NCBI GenBank assembly: GCA_024641305.1
Contig: JAHEDI010000021.1
Span: 1 to 60,505, forward strand
DNA: 60,505 nt
From: a bacterium
GTDB lineage: Bacteria; Actinomycetota; Acidimicrobiia; Spongiisociales; JAENVV01
Reading direction: 5' to 3'
Notes under the pieces: model-generated
Told to the model about the DNA's origin: nothing
The model's database searches: none
What the model saw: only the letters and a program-made list of their open reading frames with translations
Translations under genes and position numbers: made by a program
Part shown: piece after piece, positions 43,446 through 52,671 of the stretch
Numbering within the stretch: position 1 is the first letter of the stretch
Layout: each line of letters opens with the position of its first letter

Positions 43446-43925
43446 ATGAACAACGAAGAAACGACCTGGCTCACTCCGACCACTTTCGAGCGGTTGAAAG
43501 CCGAATATGCCGACTTGACCGGCCCTGGTCGCATCGAGATCGAAGCACGGATCGCCGAGGCCCGCAGTCACGGAGACCTCCGCGAGAACGCCGACTACGA
43601 CGCCGCCAAGAACGCCCAGGGCATGATGGAGGCTCGCATTCGACAACTCCGCCACATTCTCGAAAACGCCGTAGTGCGCGAAGCAAACGACTCCGGCAAG
43701 GTAGAAGTTGGTTCGATCGTGGTCGCCGTCGATGCCGACGGCGACGAAATGGAGTACTTCGTCGCAACCCCGGAGAACAAGGTTCGCGGCTACGTTCTCG
43801 CCTCACCGTCATCGCCGATGGGTCTTGCCCTCCTGGGGGCCACCGTCGGCCAGGAGGTCACCTACCAGGCTCCTGGTGGCACCTTCACGCTCAAAGTGGT
43901 GGATATCAAGCCGTACCAGGGGTAA
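43446..43925 (+). CDS. greA: Transcript cleavage factor GreA
   Basis: This 159-residue protein has the N-terminal coiled-coil with ARSHGDLRENADYDAAKNAQ, bearing the acidic tip that enters the RNA polymerase channel, and a C-terminal FKBP-like domain (LLGATVGQEVTYQAP). It promotes cleavage of backtracked RNA. No Shine-Dalgarno precedes the ATG, and TAGGGT/TAGTAA sequences lie 10-20 bases upstream, so a very short or leaderless mRNA is possible. It is followed 15 bases later by mgtE. Confidence 0.93.
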   Translation: MNNEETTWLTPTTFERLKAEYADLTGPGRIEIEARIAEARSHGDLRENADYDAAKNAQGMMEARIRQLRHILENAVVREANDSGKVEVGSIVVAVDADGDEMEYFVATPENKVRGYVLASPSSPMGLALLGATVGQEVTYQAPGGTFTLKVVDIKPYQG

Positions 43926-43940
43926 CTGGAGGACGAATTC

Positions 43941-45320
43941 ATGGTCAAATTCCGTCTCAGGACCCCCCGCGAACACGCGACCCACCTACGGACCCGGGCG
44001 AAGACCGACCCTCGCGAGGTTGAGGGGTACCTGGATAGCCACCTGGCCGAATGGACGGCGCTCGCCGAAGCCGACCCGGCCGACGCCGCCGACATTCTTG
44101 AAGAGCTCGGTGAGGACGCCGCCTCCGACTTGCTGCTTGAGCTGACCAGCCAGGGTGCAGCCGAGGTACTGGACGAACTTCGCAGCGATCTGGCAGTCGA
44201 CCTCGTCGAACGCTTCAGCCCCGAAGCTTCTGCAAGGATCTTGGCCGCTCTCACGCCGATGGAGGCCGCCGACATCATTGGCCATCTTGGGGCTGAGCAT
44301 CGCGATGCCGTCCTCGAAATCATGGCAGACGACATGTCGAACACCGTCGAGTCACTGCTTCAGTATCCCCCGGATTCGGCCGGCGGCCTGATGACCACCA
44401 AGGTGGCGGCTTTGCCGGTAACCATCACCGCCGGGCAAGCCATCGAGGCCGTGCGCAAGATGCATGAAGTTCTCGAAGACCTTTCATACGTCTATATCGT
44501 CGATGACGAGCAACGCCTCCTCGGAGTCCTCTCGTTTCGGGACCTGGTCTTCAATCCGCCGGAAGTCGGCCTTGAAGGGGTCATGGTGGCTCATCCAGTG
44601 ACCGTCACGCCGTTCACCGACCGCGAGGAAGTAGCGGAGCTAACCACCCGATACAACCTTTTCGGACTCCCCGTCGTCGAGACAAACGGTCGACTGCTGG
44701 GCATGGTCACCACCGAAGCCGTCATCGACGCGGTTCAGCAGGAAGCGTCCGAGGACTTTGCAACCGCCATGGGGGCCGGTAAGTCAGAGACTCCATACTC
44801 TTCGATTTCTCAATCGGTCCGGAATCGAATTCCCTGGCTGGCCGTCAACCTCGTCCTGGCCCTCGGCACCCTCGAAGCAATCAGCCGCCAGTCGGGCGTC
44901 ATCGCCAACCTGCCAGTCCTGGCCGCCCTAATGCCTCTCGTCGCCACGCTGGGAGGAAACGCTGGTGCTCAGAGCCTGGCGGTCACGATCCGCGCTCTTG
45001 CCACAGACGACGTTCCCCGGTCTGAGATACCAGGGATCTTGGGGAGACAGCTCGCCATCGGCGCCCTCTCCGGGTTGGCGATCGGCACCCTCGCATTCGC
45101 GGTCTCGCTGACGAGAGCGGACGTTTCGGTGGCGGCAGTTGTCGGCCTCGCCTCGTTCACGAACCTGGTCATCGCCACCTCGGCCGGTTCCGGCATCCCA
45201 CTCCTACTGCGAAGCCTCGGCTTGGACCCTGCCCTGGCATCGAACATTTTCGTGACCTTGATAACCGACCTGACCGGTTTCGGCGGATTCCTTGCCATGG
45301 CATCGGTCCTGCTGTTCTAG
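43941..45320 (+). CDS. mgtE: Magnesium transporter MgtE
   Basis: This 459-residue protein has the MgtE_N helical domain (1-130, ADAADILEELGEDAASDLL), two CBS domains (about 140-260, GGLMTTKVAALPVTITAGQA), and five helices forming the pore (LVLALGTLEAISRQSGVI, PLVATLGGNAGAQSLAVTI). The GGNAGAQ motif is the conserved Mg2+ filter region. It is a Mg2+-gated channel for uptake. Confidence 0.93.
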   Translation: MVKFRLRTPREHATHLRTRAKTDPREVEGYLDSHLAEWTALAEADPADAADILEELGEDAASDLLLELTSQGAAEVLDELRSDLAVDLVERFSPEASARILAALTPMEAADIIGHLGAEHRDAVLEIMADDMSNTVESLLQYPPDSAGGLMTTKVAALPVTITAGQAIEAVRKMHEVLEDLSYVYIVDDEQRLLGVLSFRDLVFNPPEVGLEGVMVAHPVTVTPFTDREEVAELTTRYNLFGLPVVETNGRLLGMVTTEAVIDAVQQEASEDFATAMGAGKSETPYSSISQSVRNRIPWLAVNLVLALGTLEAISRQSGVIANLPVLAALMPLVATLGGNAGAQSLAVTIRALATDDVPRSEIPGILGRQLAIGALSGLAIGTLAFAVSLTRADVSVAAVVGLASFTNLVIATSAGSGIPLLLRSLGLDPALASNIFVTLITDLTGFGGFLAMASVLLF

Positions 45321-45344
45321 GAACGCCAGGCGATCGGACTCCCA

Positions 45345-46928
45345 TCAGGCAGGGAAGTCAATGACAGTCGCACCCCCGGATCCCGCGTCGGACTCGAGCA
45401 ACTTCATCAATGCCTCGACAACCTCAGGATCAAACGCAGTGCCCGAACCGCCAAGTATCTCGGCAATCGCCGCCGCCCTCGGTCGTCCGGGACGGTCAGG
45501 TCGGTCGGCTCTCATCGCTTCAAAAACGTCCGCCACATGGGCAATCCGGCCGAAAAGCGGTATGGCCTTGCCGCGGAGGCCGTCAGGGTACCCGCTACCG
45601 TCGAATGCCTCATGGTGCGCCCGCACCGCTGCGGCAATCTCGGGACGCGTGGCGTCGACAACGAGGTTGTATCCGTGAATCGGATGCTGCTGGACAGCCA
45701 ACTTCTCCTCATCGGTGAGCGCCCCCGGCTTCATCAAAATGCTCTCCGGCACCCCCAATACGCCGACGTCATGAAGGAGGGCAGAGACCCGCAACCGTTC
45801 AACGTCGACTACGGAGAGCCCCATCACCTCGGCAAGTCGGACGGATAACTCGGCAACTCGTCGGGACCGGTTCACGAGGCGGGGAGCCTTAAGGCCCAGG
45901 GCGGCAAGGAGCGCAGCCACGACCGGACCCATCGATCCGATGAGTTCGACCGGACCCGAATCACCACCGACCAGGCGGGTGCAGTTCTTTCCGGCATGCT
46001 TGGCTTCGTACAGCGCCCGATCCGCCGCTTCGACGAGGGCCGCCCCGTTGGCAGCGTGATACGGGTGAACCGCCACGCCAAGGCTTATGGCAACCGACCC
46101 AACCGTTGGCAGGCTCAGGTGGTTGACGGCCATCCTGACCCGCTCAGCGGCTCGCAGTGCGCCATCAATATCGGTTTCAGGGATGATGAGGGCAAATTCT
46201 TCGCCGCCGACCCGACAGGGAATGTCGGACTCGCGGACCGAACCAAGAATGGCCGTCCCGACGGCACGCAGCACCTCATCACCGACGGAATGCCCGTACA
46301 CATCATTCACAGCCTTGAAGTCATCGATGTCGGCCATGATCACAGCAAGCGGGCGGTCATAACGCCTGGCCCGCTCAAGCTCTTCGACGAGGCGCTCCCA
46401 AAAGAACCCGTGATTCTTGAGGCCGGTCAACCAATCCGTCACCGAGACCGCTTCCAGCCGCGAGACGGTCGCCTCCAACTCATGATTACGTTCTATCTCG
46501 GCTTCGTACCGTCGCTGAATTTCTTCGAGCAGGGGCCGGCTGGCCTCCGCAGACAACATTCCTGAGCCGGCCGACACTGCCCGGACGGCCGCTACCAGAT
46601 CGTCGAGTTTGCCTTTGACAATGAAGGCAGCGGTTCCGGTGGCGACCATATCAACGACAGAGTCCACGTTGGAAAACGACATCTGGGCGATCACGTCGAG
46701 GCGGTAGCCGAGCAGGTCGCGCAGACGCCTCACCGTGGTGTCGGCACCCATGCCCTCGACACCAACATCGATCAGGACGATGGTCGGTTGGGCAGTCCTG
46801 GCCACCGCCAGGGCTTGCTCACCGGATGCGACAGATCCAACGACTTCAATATTCGCTGCAATCATCGCCTGTTCGGAGACGGCCCTGGCAGTCGCATCGG
46901 GATCCACAATAAGGATTCGCGAGCTCAT
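45345..46928 (-). CDS. REC-GGDEF-HD-GYP response regulator (c-di-GMP)
   Basis: This 527-residue protein combines a receiver domain (1-~120, phosphoacceptor Asp54 in VLIDVGVEGMG), a coil, a GGDEF domain (signature VGGEEFALIIP with product-inhibition RESD five residues before), and an HD-GYP domain (LLHDVGVLGVP and HHEAFDGSGYPDGL). In the HD motif the common HDIGK lysine is valine. It could both make and degrade cyclic di-GMP, controlled by phosphorylation. No histidine kinase is next to it. Confidence 0.88.
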   Translation of the reverse strand: MSSRILIVDPDATARAVSEQAMIAANIEVVGSVASGEQALAVARTAQPTIVLIDVGVEGMGADTTVRRLRDLLGYRLDVIAQMSFSNVDSVVDMVATGTAAFIVKGKLDDLVAAVRAVSAGSGMLSAEASRPLLEEIQRRYEAEIERNHELEATVSRLEAVSVTDWLTGLKNHGFFWERLVEELERARRYDRPLAVIMADIDDFKAVNDVYGHSVGDEVLRAVGTAILGSVRESDIPCRVGGEEFALIIPETDIDGALRAAERVRMAVNHLSLPTVGSVAISLGVAVHPYHAANGAALVEAADRALYEAKHAGKNCTRLVGGDSGPVELIGSMGPVVAALLAALGLKAPRLVNRSRRVAELSVRLAEVMGLSVVDVERLRVSALLHDVGVLGVPESILMKPGALTDEEKLAVQQHPIHGYNLVVDATRPEIAAAVRAHHEAFDGSGYPDGLRGKAIPLFGRIAHVADVFEAMRADRPDRPGRPRAAAIAEILGGSGTAFDPEVVEALMKLLESDAGSGGATVIDFPA

Positions 46929-46972
46929 ACTTCCTCTTTATCGGCGCCTGGAGGGCAAAGATTGACCGCTAA

Positions 46973-47515
46973 TCACGACCCGAGGGAAGCCTGGCCCATC
47001 GGTTCGTATGGGCCTCGGAAAATCAGCCGGATCCCGTCGACCAGTTCGACCAGGAAGTGCTCCTCGAGAACGGTGACATCTTCAGCCAGGGCGTCAGCAG
47101 TGTCATATCGGCTCGCTGCACCAACCGCTGCGAGATCCGAGACCACCCTGACCGAATTGGCTGCCGGATACTCTTCGACAATGTCGCGCATAAGGTTTTC
47201 CATCTCGTCAAAGGTATATTCCTCGTCTCCAACGACCACGATGAGGGCATCGACCCCGCCGTTCATGGTCTTCAGCGAGGCGACCTCATAGGCGATGGGA
47301 TCCACGGCCGCCGGGGTTGAGCCGTTTGTCAGAGGGGCGGTCGAAGGGGTCGTGGCGGCCTGAGAACCACTCTGCGTCGCCGAACCAGAGCGAATCGTCG
47401 TGGCCGACGAACCTGCGAGCGTAACGGCAGTGGTCGAGGCGGCCTCGTCATCACCACGGTTACAGGCAACGGTGGTCAACAGAAGCAGAACGAGCAAGGT
47501 GATTCGTGTTCTCAT
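46973..47515 (-). CDS. Lipoprotein of unknown function
   Basis: The 180-residue protein has a signal peptide with lipobox LTTVAC, a Ser/Thr-rich linker (30-75), and a compact C-terminal domain with MNGGVDALIVVVGDEEYTF and an amphipathic helix. No family is recognised. It lies downstream of a divergent gap carrying TAGTAT/TATAAG. Confidence 0.6.
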   Translation of the reverse strand: MRTRITLLVLLLLTTVACNRGDDEAASTTAVTLAGSSATTIRSGSATQSGSQAATTPSTAPLTNGSTPAAVDPIAYEVASLKTMNGGVDALIVVVGDEEYTFDEMENLMRDIVEEYPAANSVRVVSDLAAVGAASRYDTADALAEDVTVLEEHFLVELVDGIRLIFRGPYEPMGQASLGS

Positions 47516-47567
47516 ACCGTCCTTTAACGTGGGGAGAAAGTTTATGGTTCCCGCTCCAAAAAGACGA

Positions 47568-47573
47568 TAGTAT
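47568..47573 (+). promoter_or_regulatory. Possible -10 promoter element before the M23 gene
   Basis: TAGTAT matches the actinobacterial TAnnnT -10 pattern, with TATAAG overlapping. It is 36 bases before the ATG of the peptidase gene. No clear -35 is seen. Confidence 0.35.
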
Positions 47574-47608
47574 AAGGGTTGGGGCTAATTCGATATGGGT
47601 ATGGGAGC

Positions 47609-48871
47609 ATGGCCAGGTATCTCGGGATTCTGATGCTTGTGGGGTTGCTTATGGCAGGTCCCTTGGTTGCAGGCGCTCAGACCACCCCTAACCCGGCCGG
47701 CCGGTTGGCCATGTGTGATCCCGTCACCCTCAGTGACCTCTTCCCCGAGCCAGTCGAACCGGCACCCTCTGATTCGCCGATTTCGATTGGCGGTCGCGAC
47801 CGGACACCGATCGCCCCCATCACGCCCCCCGTTACCGTCCCGCCCGTAACTCCTGAGGTGAATTGTCGCCCGTTCGTCTACGAGATGGGGTCGCCGGTTG
47901 GTCATGCTCCCGGGGTGATTTCCGGGTTCGGTGCCGACCGACCAGACGGCCGGAAGCACAAGGGCGCCGATGTCGGCGGATCAAAGCTCACGCCCGTGTA
48001 CGCGGTTTCCGACGGGGTGGTTTCATTCTTGGGCGGTGAATGCTGCAGCCTGGCTGTTCGGCACACCGATGGATGGACCAGCTACTACATCCACCTGAAC
48101 AACGACTCCCTCTGGGCCGACGACGGCGCCGGTTGGGGCATCGCCCCCGACCTCACCATTGGCACGCCCGTCAAACGTGGCCAGCTCCTTGGTTGGATCG
48201 GCGACTCTGGTAACGCCGAAACCACGGTTGCACACCTTCATTTCGAGTTAAGAATGCCCGACGGTACGGCGGTTGACGCAGTCCCCTCGCTCCAGGCGTC
48301 CGAGTCGACTTCGACCGCCGCCGCCATGGCCAGCCTGGCGGTCACGCCGGAGATCGTGGAATTCGATATGACCGGACCCTTCCGCTTTCCATACGTTGAC
48401 GACGACGGGAACCATTATGAAGCAGCCATTGGCGAGCTAACCGCCCTGGGGTTGGTTACTGGCTGCGGACTGCCACTCGGTTCAGCCTTCTGCCCGGATG
48501 CCCCCGTCTACGGAGCCGACGTCGAGAGCTTCATTCACAACGCGTTCGGACTCGACCTGTCGGCCAGGGACATCATCCAATACGAGCCTCCGACGGACAC
48601 CAAAGCCTTGGCCGCCATCGTCAGCGTGTTCGACTGTGGAGTCGGTCGCTACTGCGACGGCGATCCGCTGACCGCCAGAGGAGTGGCTCAAATGTTCGCG
48701 GCCATCGGCGATACTGCTCCGGTCCGCACCGGACCGACGGTGCTCGGACTGGCCGCCTGTGATCTGCCGCTGAGCGATCCCGATGTTGTAATAACCCGAG
48801 CTGAGTTCGCCGCCGCGGCCGCCGACCTCCTCGGACTAGCCACCGAAGTCGAATGTGGGGCGGCCGACTAG
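47609..48871 (+). CDS. Secreted M23 peptidase with SLH-like C-terminus
   Basis: From ATG 47609 the protein is 420 residues, starting with a signal peptide (LGILMLVGLLMAGPLVAGAQ). The M23 domain spans about 105-230, with zinc ligands in HKGADVG and HLHFEL. A region after residue 250 resembles S-layer-homology repeats (FPYVDDDGNHYEAAIGELTA and later ITRAEFAAAAADLLGL). It probably cuts peptidoglycan bridges in the wall. TTG 47579 is an alternative start. Confidence 0.78.
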   Translation: MARYLGILMLVGLLMAGPLVAGAQTTPNPAGRLAMCDPVTLSDLFPEPVEPAPSDSPISIGGRDRTPIAPITPPVTVPPVTPEVNCRPFVYEMGSPVGHAPGVISGFGADRPDGRKHKGADVGGSKLTPVYAVSDGVVSFLGGECCSLAVRHTDGWTSYYIHLNNDSLWADDGAGWGIAPDLTIGTPVKRGQLLGWIGDSGNAETTVAHLHFELRMPDGTAVDAVPSLQASESTSTAAAMASLAVTPEIVEFDMTGPFRFPYVDDDGNHYEAAIGELTALGLVTGCGLPLGSAFCPDAPVYGADVESFIHNAFGLDLSARDIIQYEPPTDTKALAAIVSVFDCGVGRYCDGDPLTARGVAQMFAAIGDTAPVRTGPTVLGLAACDLPLSDPDVVITRAEFAAAAADLLGLATEVECGAAD

Positions 48872-48878
48872 ACACGCC

Positions 48879-49697
48879 CTACTTGCGAGGGCCGACCGAA
48901 TAACCGGCGTCAATCAATCCTGCCCGAAAATCGCGCGCCAGACGGTCCGTTACCGGCCCTGGTTCGAACGAGAACTCACCAAAGCGGACCACCGCGACGA
49001 CTTCCTTGATTGTCGACATGGCAAACACCTCAGAGGCCGCGGCGATTCGTGAGAGAGGGAATCGACCCTCTACAACCTGGTCCGCCAGATCGAGGACGTA
49101 GCGTCGCGTGATCGAGTCGAGGATCAGCAGGTCCAGCGCGGGGGTTTCGACGACACCGTCGATCACCCAGCCAATGGTGAACGTGGGACCTTCCAGGACG
49201 ATGTCGTCATCGCTTAGGAGCACGGCGTCGGTGAATCCCCTCTCCCTGGCAACCCGACTGGCGTTGACATTTGGCCCGTAGGACAGCGTTTTGGCTCCGG
49301 CCAATTCCCAGGAGCGCCCTGCCGAGTGCCACGGTGCCCGAATCGGGAGCAGGGCGAGGTTTTCCAGACGGGCAGGCAATGGTTCCGAGATGACAACGAC
49401 GATCGGAGGAGCCACCATCTGATCCGGTCCCCCGCGGGTGGCGATCACTCGCACGATCCCATCTCCCGCGTCGCTGGCAGCACTCGCGATCCACGTTTCA
49501 AGCTCCCCGGCGACCGGAATCGTCATCCCCAAAGCGTCGGCCGACCACTGCAAACGTTGGACGTGTTCGGTCAGCGCAAAGGCGCGCCCGCCATAGGAAC
49601 GGAGTGCTTCAAAACAACCGTCCCCACGAACGAATCCTGCGTCGTGAACCGACACCGTGCCGGCTTCCGACCGCACTCCGTTGATCCAGACCGTCAC
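48879..49697 (-). CDS. Class IV aminotransferase (PabC/BCAT-like)
   Basis: This 272-residue fold-type IV PLP enzyme has its catalytic lysine at residue 136 in AGAKTLSYGPNV and a substrate-side motif ALRSYGGRAF near the N-terminus. VLEGPTFTIGWV is the conserved PLP glutamate region. It could be 4-amino-4-deoxychorismate lyase (folate), a branched-chain aminotransferase or a D-amino acid aminotransferase; sequence alone does not decide. It follows nadE directly. Confidence 0.8.
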   Translation of the reverse strand: MTVWINGVRSEAGTVSVHDAGFVRGDGCFEALRSYGGRAFALTEHVQRLQWSADALGMTIPVAGELETWIASAASDAGDGIVRVIATRGGPDQMVAPPIVVVISEPLPARLENLALLPIRAPWHSAGRSWELAGAKTLSYGPNVNASRVARERGFTDAVLLSDDDIVLEGPTFTIGWVIDGVVETPALDLLILDSITRRYVLDLADQVVEGRFPLSRIAAASEVFAMSTIKEVVAVVRFGEFSFEPGPVTDRLARDFRAGLIDAGYSVGPRK

Positions 49698-51356
49698 TCA
49701 TCCACCTCGATACTTGGAGGTGATCGGGAGGCGCCGATCTTTTCCGAACGCCTTGACCGAAATCTTGACCCCGGGAGCAGCCTGCCGGCGCTTGTACTCA
49801 TTGTGATCGACCAGTCCACACACCCGGCGAACTACGGCTTCGTCATAGCCCTCGGCGACGATCGACCCGATCGATCGATCTTCCTCAATGTAGCGCTCAA
49901 GAATCGCGTCCAGGATCGGATACTCCGGGAGACTGTCCGAGTCCTTTTGATCGGCGCGGAGTTCGGCCGAAGGAGCCTTGTCGATAATGGACTGGGGGAT
50001 GACGATTCCGTTGCGATTGCGCCAGCGGGACAGTTCGTACACCTGCATCTTGAACACGTCTTTGAGCACCGCGTATCCGCCTGCCATGTCGCCATACAAG
50101 GTGGCGTAGCCCACCGCCATCTCTGATTTGTTCCCGGTGGCGACCACCATGCCGCCGAATTTGTTCGAGACAGCCATGATGAGGGCTCCCCGTACCCGCG
50201 CCTGGAGATTTTCCTCGGCGACCCCGAATTCGGTCCCGACGAATACCGGCTCCAGCGCCTTGAGGTGGGCCTGGAAAATGTCATCCATAGGAAGCACGTT
50301 GAAACGGATGCCAAGCAGATCGGCCAACTCCTTGGAGTCATGGATCGACCCCTCGCTGGAGAATCGCGAAGGCATCGAGATCCCCCACACATTCTCGGGG
50401 CCGAGCGCGTCTGCCGCCAGGGCGGCGGTCAACGCCGAGTCGATTCCCCCGGAAAGCCCGATAACGACATGTTTGAAGCCGTTCTTGCGAACATAGTCAC
50501 CAAGACCTGTAGCGAGGGCCGAGTAAAGCTCCTCGTTCGGACCCATGGGTGTCGCGAGCGAGCCGACCGGGCCGGGAGCATCGCCGGCCAAGGGAACATC
50601 AACGACAAACCGATCCTCCACGAATTGAGGCGAGCGGTGCAGGACCGTTCCGGCGGCGGCCACAACCAACGACCCACCATCGAACACAAGCTCGTCTTGG
50701 CCACCAACGAGGTTCACATAGACCAGGGGCACTCCGGCTGCCCTGGCCCGACCAACGAGCATCTGTTCGCGAGCGGCCGCCTTGCCAAAGTCGTATGGGG
50801 AGGCATTGATATTGATCAGTACCTCAGCTCCCGACGCGGCTTGCTGCGCAGGGGGACCGTCTGCGAGCCAGATGTCCTCACAGACCGAGACACCCAGGTT
50901 CACCCCGATAACCCGGTGGAGGTCGGCAGGGGCGCCACCCCGGACGAAGTACCGGCTCTCGTCGAAGACGCCGTAGTTTGGTAGGAGGACCTTGTGATAG
51001 GTGCCGACAATCTGACCCTGATGCAGAATGGCAGCCGCATTCGCCACGGTGCGAGACGTGGCATCATCGGGTTCCTCATCGATCTCATCGGCCCGGTCGA
51101 CGAAGCCGACGACGGCCACGATGTCGCCGACAGATTCTGCAATCTTGCCAAGGGCGTCGAGGTTGGCAGTCACGAACCCATCGCGGAGCACCAGGTCCTC
51201 CGGCGGATAGCCTGAAATCGACAGTTCAGGGAAGACCACGATCTGGGCCTGCTGAGCGTGCGCCCACGCGATCGTTTCGACAATGCGACTGGTGTTGGTT
51301 TCCAGGTCCCCAACGGTGAGGTTTAGTTGAGCGCCGGCGATCCTGATGTGGTCCAC
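49698..51356 (-). CDS. nadE: Glutamine-dependent NAD+ synthetase
   Basis: This 552-residue protein has an N-terminal nitrilase-like glutaminase domain with the triad Glu in FPELSISGYPPEDLVLR, Lys in YHKVLLPNYGVFDE, and Cys in GVSVCEDIWL. The C-terminal synthetase domain has the ATP-PPi motif GLSGGIDSALTAALAADALG. It makes NAD+ from deamido-NAD+. The aminotransferase gene starts immediately after its stop on the same strand. Confidence 0.94.
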   Translation of the reverse strand: MDHIRIAGAQLNLTVGDLETNTSRIVETIAWAHAQQAQIVVFPELSISGYPPEDLVLRDGFVTANLDALGKIAESVGDIVAVVGFVDRADEIDEEPDDATSRTVANAAAILHQGQIVGTYHKVLLPNYGVFDESRYFVRGGAPADLHRVIGVNLGVSVCEDIWLADGPPAQQAASGAEVLININASPYDFGKAAAREQMLVGRARAAGVPLVYVNLVGGQDELVFDGGSLVVAAAGTVLHRSPQFVEDRFVVDVPLAGDAPGPVGSLATPMGPNEELYSALATGLGDYVRKNGFKHVVIGLSGGIDSALTAALAADALGPENVWGISMPSRFSSEGSIHDSKELADLLGIRFNVLPMDDIFQAHLKALEPVFVGTEFGVAEENLQARVRGALIMAVSNKFGGMVVATGNKSEMAVGYATLYGDMAGGYAVLKDVFKMQVYELSRWRNRNGIVIPQSIIDKAPSAELRADQKDSDSLPEYPILDAILERYIEEDRSIGSIVAEGYDEAVVRRVCGLVDHNEYKRRQAAPGVKISVKAFGKDRRLPITSKYRGG

Positions 51357-51412
51357 GCCGCAAGACTATCGCGCTCGACGGACCATCGGAGCAGACCCTA
51401 GGATTGCCGCTC

Positions 51413-52561
51413 ATGTTTGAATTGAAAACGGACCTCATCGAGGCAGCTACAGAACTGCGTCGCGCCATACATCACAATCCCGAACTCGGATATCAGGAAA
51501 CGGACACGACCGATACGGTCGCGACCGCTCTCGATGTACCGGGGATCACCGTCACCCGGCGGACCGGGACCGGTCTCATTGCCGACGTGGGGTCGACTGG
51601 CAAGAGAGTCGCCTTTCGAGCCGACCTCGATGCCCTCCCGATCCACGAACTGGCCGATCTAGCGTTCGCTTCGAAAACCGCCGGAGTCATGCATGCTTGC
51701 GGGCATGACGCCCACACGGCCATTGGGGTAACAATCGCCAAGCATCTCGCCGGAATGGAGCTTCCTGGCCGGGTCCGGTTCATATTCCAGCCCGCCGAGG
51801 AAAGTTTTCCGGGGGGAGCCCAACTACTCGTGGACGAAGACGTTCTCGACGATGTCTCTGCCATCCTCGCTTTCCACGTCGACCCTTCGCTTGAAGTCGG
51901 CAAGGTCGGCCTTAAGGCTGGTGCGATCACCAGTTCCTCCGACCGTTTCGAGATCATGTTGTCCGGTCCCGGCGGCCACACCGCCCGGCCTCACGAAACG
52001 GTTGACCTCCTTCACGCCGCCGGTCGTATGCTCACCGACCTCCCTGCCCAATTCGCCAGGAGCATTGACGCTCGCATCCCGGTAGCCATGGTGTTTGGCC
52101 AGATCGTCGGCGGTTCGGCCGACAACGTCATTCCCACAGAAGTCCGGATGTCAGGGACCTGCCGGGTGCTTGATGAGCCCACCTGGCAAAGTATTCCCGA
52201 ACGTCTTGAGCGACTCGTTCATGCAATCGTCTCTCCGACCGGCGCGATCGCCAAGCTGACGTACAGTCGAGGGATCGCACCGGTCGTGAATGACCCGGCC
52301 ACCCTGGCCATCGCCGCATCGGCCATCGAGGGCGAACTCGGTGCCGGATCGACGGTGGGCACCGATGCATCCATGGGAGCCGAAGACTTTTCCTGTTATC
52401 TACAGAAAATCCCTGGAGCGCTGATCAGACTCGGTGCGTGGGACGGCGTATCGGCAAAGACTGCCTTGCATTCGGCCTTCTTCACGATCGACGAACGGGC
52501 GATCGAATCCGGCGTCCGGGCCGGAGCGGCATCGTTGTTGGCTCTTCTCTCAACTGAGTGA
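51413..52561 (+). CDS. M20-family amidohydrolase
   Basis: From ATG 51413 the 382-residue protein has ACGHDAHTAIG and PAEESFPGGAQL, the dinuclear-metal motifs of the aminoacylase/hippurate hydrolase group, and GGHTARPHETVD in the lid domain. The final MGAEDFSCYLQKIPGA supplies the last metal ligand. It hydrolyses N-acyl amino acids or related amides; the substrate is unknown. Confidence 0.88.
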   Translation: MFELKTDLIEAATELRRAIHHNPELGYQETDTTDTVATALDVPGITVTRRTGTGLIADVGSTGKRVAFRADLDALPIHELADLAFASKTAGVMHACGHDAHTAIGVTIAKHLAGMELPGRVRFIFQPAEESFPGGAQLLVDEDVLDDVSAILAFHVDPSLEVGKVGLKAGAITSSSDRFEIMLSGPGGHTARPHETVDLLHAAGRMLTDLPAQFARSIDARIPVAMVFGQIVGGSADNVIPTEVRMSGTCRVLDEPTWQSIPERLERLVHAIVSPTGAIAKLTYSRGIAPVVNDPATLAIAASAIEGELGAGSTVGTDASMGAEDFSCYLQKIPGALIRLGAWDGVSAKTALHSAFFTIDERAIESGVRAGAASLLALLSTE

Positions 52562-52671
52562 CGATCCAGTCGCCCCAACCGACCGCCGCCAGTCACCTAC
52601 TGCCGATGCGAATCACGACCGAATAACTCAGCATGCGGCATGACCTCGCGCAGGCATGCCAGGATGACGCC

